A DNA stretch of 10,421 nt from Geosiphon pyriformis (taxonomy: Eukaryota; Glomeromycota; Glomeromycetes; Archaeosporales; Geosiphonaceae): positions 109,451 to 119,871 of the forward strand of contig JAAOMT010000392.1 in NCBI GenBank assembly GCA_016748015.1, given 5' to 3'. Shown piece after piece: positions 7,456 through 10,421 of the stretch. A program made the position numbers and the translations under genes. Within the stretch, counting starts at the first letter, position 1; the number at the start of each line of letters is the position of its first letter. Under the pieces are notes generated by a model. The model was not told where the DNA came from, made no database searches, and saw nothing but the letters and a program-made list of their open reading frames with translations.

Positions 7456-7860
7456 CTTTTGAATTAGAGAAAAAAGAGGCTATGTTTAATGAAGTAACAT
7501 TGGATGAAAAACACCCAATCACTGCTATATACATGGAAGCAAAAGTAAATCACATGCCAATTAAACTTATCTTAGACAGTAGATTTACTGGAAGCATTGT
7601 GATGCTTCAACTAGTAAACCAACTAGATTTCAAAGTTGATTGCACCACAACATCCCAAATTATAACAGCCAATAAAAATATCAAGCTGCCTCATGGTGAA
7701 ATCAACTTATTCTCTTTTGAAATTAATGACATAATAATACCTACAAAAGTATTAGCAATAAATGCTACATAATATCAAGCATTAGTAGAGAATGACTGGC
7801 TAACAAAAGCCAATGCCACATTAGACTGAACCACTTAAAAGCTTCTTATCAGCTATAATG
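7456..7860 (+). pseudogene. Second element: retropepsin-like aspartic protease
   Basis: Retropepsins cleave the Gag-Pol polyprotein. The frame of 7482 gives a lead sequence, a beta strand with PITAIYMEA, then IKLILDSRFTGS, in which the active-site triad D-S/T-G is DSR (Asp codon 7575-7577, Arg AGA at 7581-7583). This is explained by GGA-to-AGA. The flap and body follow, with PHGEINLFSFEI at about 7690-7725 and a C-terminal LVENDWLTKANATLD segment after a TAA at 7770-7772 (expected Gln). Further TGA and TAA stops occur at about 7827 and 7836. Length and order match a one-domain retropepsin acting as a dimer. The ATG at 7482 is internal, as coding runs in from upstream. Confidence 0.82.
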
Positions 7861-8090
7861 ACCACCATGCCAGAATTCCAGCCACATGTGGCCATTTTCA
7901 AAAACCCAGCACCAACCAAAGACCCACCTTCAAATTCAAAAAAAATTCACCCCTACCAGCCATTGAAACTTATTAGCTTTCGTGGGCTGATGACCAAAAA
8001 ACAGGACTACCAGCCATACCAACTTAGAAGAGTAAAGAAAGATCCGAATAAAACCAGGTAAGTTCACAAAAAAACCACCAGCAATGCAGA
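7861..8090 (+). pseudogene. Second element: linker between protease and Cys-rich domain
   Basis: The pol frame continues without a frameshift, with stops at about 7968, 8019 and 8049. It encodes ARIPATCGHF shortly after the protease and then a Lys/Pro-rich linker. Overlapping open stretches at 7858-8061 (+, other frame) and 7936-8130 (-) are regarded as shadows, because only the pol frame links protease and Cys-rich domain without a shift. No domain was recognised. Confidence 0.55.
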
Positions 8091-8500
8091 CCAAAACTGG
8101 AATGTTCAGTTTGCAATAAAAAACTCTCATTCATGACTGTGTACAGTACATCAGACAAAGACTCAAAAAACCCCACTCACTACTATTGTAACTATTGTAA
8201 CAAAGAAAAATATGATTACCTAAAAAGACATGAAAAATGAGACAAAAAACCATGTCTCACTTGTGGAGAACTATTACCAAAAGAGTACGACTGAATTAAC
8301 ATGCCAAGCAGAAGAGGAATGTGTGACACAACTTGCCAATACATGATTCTCATCTGTTACTGAATAAGAAGAGGAATGTCATTCAAAGCAGCATTCAACA
8401 GAGTATTAAGAAGACTGCAGCACTATTCACATAACAAAGATGAGTTAAACAACACTGCACAAGCCAAAGTAAAAAGAAGAACCACCAAAGAAATATGACG
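8091..8500 (+). pseudogene. Second element: Cys-rich domain with four Cys pairs
   Basis: The pol frame encodes C-x2-C at 8103-8114, C-x2-C at 8187-8198, C-x2-C at 8253-8264 and C-x3-C at 8322-8336, which would suit two zinc sites. After the second pair comes a Lys/Tyr-rich segment with a His (LKRHEK). After the fourth comes a basic helical segment (RRGMSFKAAFNRVLRRL, about 8371-8421). TGA codons at about 8238, 8292 and 8361 sit where Trp fits. I cannot assign it to a named zinc-finger family. In this position, between protease and RT, it may help nucleic-acid binding. There are no frameshifts. The matching part of the first element lies before the window. Confidence 0.68.
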
Positions 8501-8831
8501 TTGGAAAGTGTCAGCCAAAATAGCCAATGAAGTTGCCAACTATAACATGTTCAACCCAGTGGACAAATTTCAGGAAAATTATCAACAGCTGTGTTCCACT
8601 CGCTAAGAACAGGAACAATATTTCACTTAGATTAATACTTATTTTTGCAAAGACTGTCTTATCCCATGCCAAAGTCAGCACTGTGAAGAGTGTCAATACA
8701 AAAGAAACTTTGAAAAAAAAATGGAAATTAAGAATCAGCAGTACCAAAATCAATCAATAAATCAACAAAACTCACCTAATAGTCCCGAGTCAGAAATATT
8801 TTAGCCTATACCAATCTAGATCATCTAGTAC
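8501..8831 (+). pseudogene. Second element: spacer with second Cys cluster
   Basis: The frame continues with stops at about 8604, 8628, 8802, 8817 and 8826. At 8646-8693 it encodes C-x2-C-x3-C-x4-C-x2-C (CKDCLIPCQSQHCEEC). The first element shows the same spacing at 173-220 with two Cys turned to Tyr, so this five-Cys cluster is an ancestral, conserved feature. It is followed by a Gln/Asn-rich stretch. The open stretches at 8527-8760 (+, other frame) and 8511-8753 (-) are shadows. Confidence 0.66.
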
Positions 8832-9158
8832 TATGACAATGGGCACTTAAAAATAGTACCTGAAAGAATCCATCTAACTGATACTGGATTTGATCTATGG
8901 TATCCAGAAGACCAATTCATGATGTTGCCACCCAGAAGTATTACTAAAATTGACCTAAAAATAGTAGTTGAAATTCTGCCAGGAATAATGATCTAAATAA
9001 CATCACAATCAAGCCTCATGAAAAAAGAAATAAGCATTCAAGAAAGAGTAATTAACTCTGATTACACTAGAAATTTTGTACCAGTAGAAAATTGAAAGGA
9101 ATTAACACAAACAATGAGAGAAATTTATGGTTTTGAATCAACAGGAAAAGAAATTAAA
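8832..9158 (+). pseudogene. Second element: dUTPase-like domain lacking motif IV
   Basis: Motif I at 8880-8897 reads DTGFDL. A strand with LPPRSITKIDLKI follows, as in trimeric dUTPases. Motif II at 9003-9020 reads SQSSLM (family: xRSSLA, Arg now Gln). Motif III at 9048-9068 reads VINSDYT (family: GVIDxDYRG, Asp now Asn). Motif V at 9129-9146 reads GFESTG (family: GFGSTG). Motif IV (RIAQ-type), present in the first element at 657-677, is missing: about 34 codons between motifs III and V have been lost in frame near 9075. A stop at 8991 (TAA) is an expected Gln, and one at about 9093 (TGA) fits Trp or Arg. Activity is excluded by these losses. Its place between protease and RT is the same in both elements. 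Confidence 0.85.
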
Positions 9159-9605
9159 GCAAATTTTATTGAAACATCAGAGGAAAAAAATGAATTAATT
9201 AGAAATAAGTGGTCAATCACACTTACACCTTATGAAAAATCAGAAATTAAAATAAAAAAAACAATAAAAGATATAAATCTAATATTCGAGCCCTACTCAG
9301 AAACTTGCCAACAGTTTTTTATAGGATTTGTTAACCTTTTTATTTCAGTTGACAAAACACAATGGATAAAAATTCTTATTATAAATACTATAGAAAAGCT
9401 CATATACATTCCAGAAAACACCATCATGAGATGCCTTAGAACAGAACTAAAAAATGTGTTAATACCACAAAAAATTCTGAATTTTCCAGAAATCGCATTG
9501 TATTGTGAACTGACATCAATAAATTGGCAGACACCATTGAAATGCTACCAATTTACACCAGAAAAATTGACAAAATTAAGCATTGAATTAATGAATCTGG
9601 ATTAA
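9159..9605 (+). pseudogene. Second element: beta-rich spacer between dUTPase and RT
   Basis: This is the longest stop-free part of this pol: no stop from about 9096 to the TAA at 9603-9605. The protein alternates hydrophobic and charged residues (KWSITLTPYEKSEIKIKK, then FVNLFISVDKTQWIKILIIN and IYIPENTIMRCLRTEL), which suggests a beta sandwich. Comparable beta-rich regions ending in an xPxGTxxGxL-like turn lie just before RT in other Ty3-like polyproteins; that comparison is from memory. The ATG at 9114 lies inside the dUTPase-like domain and is not thought to be a start. The TAA at 9603 is probably a former Gln, because the same frame goes on into RT. Confidence 0.66.
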
Positions 9606-10421
9606 CAACATTAACTAAAAGCATTAATTCTAAAATACTCTGATATATTCTTGCAGGATGGTAAATTTGGATGAACCAACTTGGTTCAACACCAAATTTT
9701 CACTGGTGATACAAGAGCTAAAAAACAACATGCCTATCATGTTCCGCCCATAGAACATAATTTCATCTAAAAAGAAGTCCAGAGAATACTGGAAAATGAA
9801 ATAATTTAACCATCTATAAGCCCATGGTCCTCACCAATTGTCTTAGTAAGAAAAAAAAATGGAAAAATTAGATTTTGTGTTAACTATCAAGTTGAAATAG
9901 ACCCAAAAGACAGACACAAAACAGTATTTACCACACAAAATGACAATTATGAATTCAATATAATGCTCTTTGGACTCACTAATGCCCCTGTAATATTTTA
10001 ATGACTAATAGACATAATCTACTCAGGAATTTTGTAGCAATCTATTGTTGTTTACTTGGATAATACCAATGTTTTCTTACCAATATTTATGAATTATCTA
10101 CAACATTTACAACAGGTTTTTGAAAAATTAAGACATGCTGGACTCAAATTAAACTTAAAAAAATGCTTTTTTAGAAAAAATGAATTAGCTTTTTTAGGAC
10201 ACATAGTTAGAAAAAATGGAATAAAACTAGATCAATCAAAAGTGGACAAAGTAAAAAACTTTTCAGTACCTCAAAACATAACAGAAGTGAAAGGATTTTT
10301 AAAACTTGCATCTTACTATTAATGTTTTGTAAATAAATTCTCAGACATTGCCAAGTCTCTTAATTATTTACTATCTAAAAATGTAAAGTTTGAATGAACA
10401 GACACACAACAAAAAACATTT
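9606..10421 (+). pseudogene. Second element: reverse transcriptase, motif A deleted, cut by window end
   Basis: The pol frame continues through a QHQI-type entry segment, AYHVPP (about 9735), SPWSSPIVLVRKK (about 9816-9857) and FCVNY (9873-9887). It then jumps straight to VEIDPKDRHK. About 38 codons, including motif A with its catalytic Asp, are missing compared with the first element (1522-1634). FGLTNAP follows at about 9969-9990, and TAA-TGA replaces Gln-Arg near 10000. Motif C at 10053-10064 reads YLDN, again lacking the second Asp. LNLKKCFF, FLGHIV and the LASYY box (ending 10320) complete the thumb/connection side. Stops at 9612, 9669, 9771, 9810, 10036, 10320 and 10395 are Gln, Trp or Arg type. 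RNase H would begin just beyond the window. The ORF at 10056-10322 is a fragment starting inside motif C. Confidence 0.95.

Larger units (their letters stand above)
4199..10421 (+). mobile_element. Second element: decayed Ty3/gypsy-like gag-pol, 3' end outside window
   Basis: A second polyprotein remnant, less AT-biased than the first, traceable through Gag, protease, Cys-rich domain, dUTPase-like domain, spacer and RT up to the window end. The gag part changes frame eight times, always in the sense of a lost base. The pol part (7456-10421) stays in one frame throughout but has about 27 in-frame stops by my count (roughly 11 TAA, 7 TAG, 9 TGA), mostly at expected Gln, Trp or Arg. RNase H, integrase and the 3' LTR would lie beyond 10421. 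The 5' boundary at 4199 is where I can first follow a plausible frame; no ATG or LTR fixes it. Confidence 0.9.

Noticed and set aside
7858-8061. Forward open stretches at 7056-7238, 7858-8061 and 8527-8760
   Set aside because: They are in other frames than the path linking zinc knuckle, protease, Cys domain and dUTPase, and show no domain.
7456-10421. A genetic code with all three stops reassigned (TAA/TAG as Gln, TGA as Trp)
   Set aside because: Stops do sit at Gln and Trp positions and the frame is unbroken, but TGG and CAA are also common, some stops replace Arg, and catalytic residues (DSG, YxDD, GFGSTG, GVID) are lost by the same kind of transitions. Decay explains all of this.
1-10421. 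Tandem duplication of a single element
   Set aside because: RT, spacer and dUTPase sequences of the two copies differ too much in protein, beyond the transition pattern; they look like two subfamilies inserted next to each other.

Overview
The window is eukaryotic, very AT-rich, repeat-derived DNA. It holds parts of two different, heavily decayed Ty3/gypsy-like LTR-retrotransposon polyproteins lying head to tail on the + strand. No intact cellular gene, tRNA, rRNA or CRISPR array is visible. The style of the polyprotein (long Gln/Asn-rich Gag, retropepsin, a Cys-rich segment, a dUTPase-like domain, then RT/RNase H/integrase) and the AT-rich decay remind me of Ty3 families in arbuscular mycorrhizal fungi (Glomeromycotina, possibly Gigasporaceae). 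That assignment is inference from memory of the family, not something the bases prove.

Layout. About 1-4025 is the first element's pol, already inside the gene at base 1: a Cys cluster, a dUTPase remnant (about 398-780), a spacer, reverse transcriptase (about 1260-2120), RNase H (about 2120-2600) and integrase (about 2660-4025). About 4026-4198 is an extremely AT-rich junction with no recognisable LTR. About 4199-7455 is the second element's long gag: a Cys/His-containing N-terminal part, Gln-rich segments, a capsid-like domain at 6211-6760 and a CCHC zinc knuckle at 6989-7030. About 7456-10421 is its pol: retropepsin, a four-pair Cys domain, a second Cys cluster, a dUTPase-like domain, a beta-rich spacer, and RT running off the window end before RNase H.

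Both copies are dead. In-frame stops fall where Gln, Trp or Arg are expected. Nearly all recognisable missense losses (Asp to Asn, Glu to Lys, Gly to Arg/Glu/Ser, Pro to Leu/Ser, Cys to Tyr) are explained by C-to-T or G-to-A changes, as in RIP-like or deamination-driven hypermutation. In the first element this removed all three integrase DDE residues and three RNase H acidic residues. Both RTs read YxDN instead of YxDD.

The most notable biology is the domain order. In both elements a dUTPase-like domain, preceded by Cys clusters, sits between protease and reverse transcriptase, unlike the positions known for retroviral dUTPases. Other oddities are eight successive same-direction frame changes confined to the second gag, and two in-frame deletions in the second pol that remove dUTPase motif IV and RT motif A.
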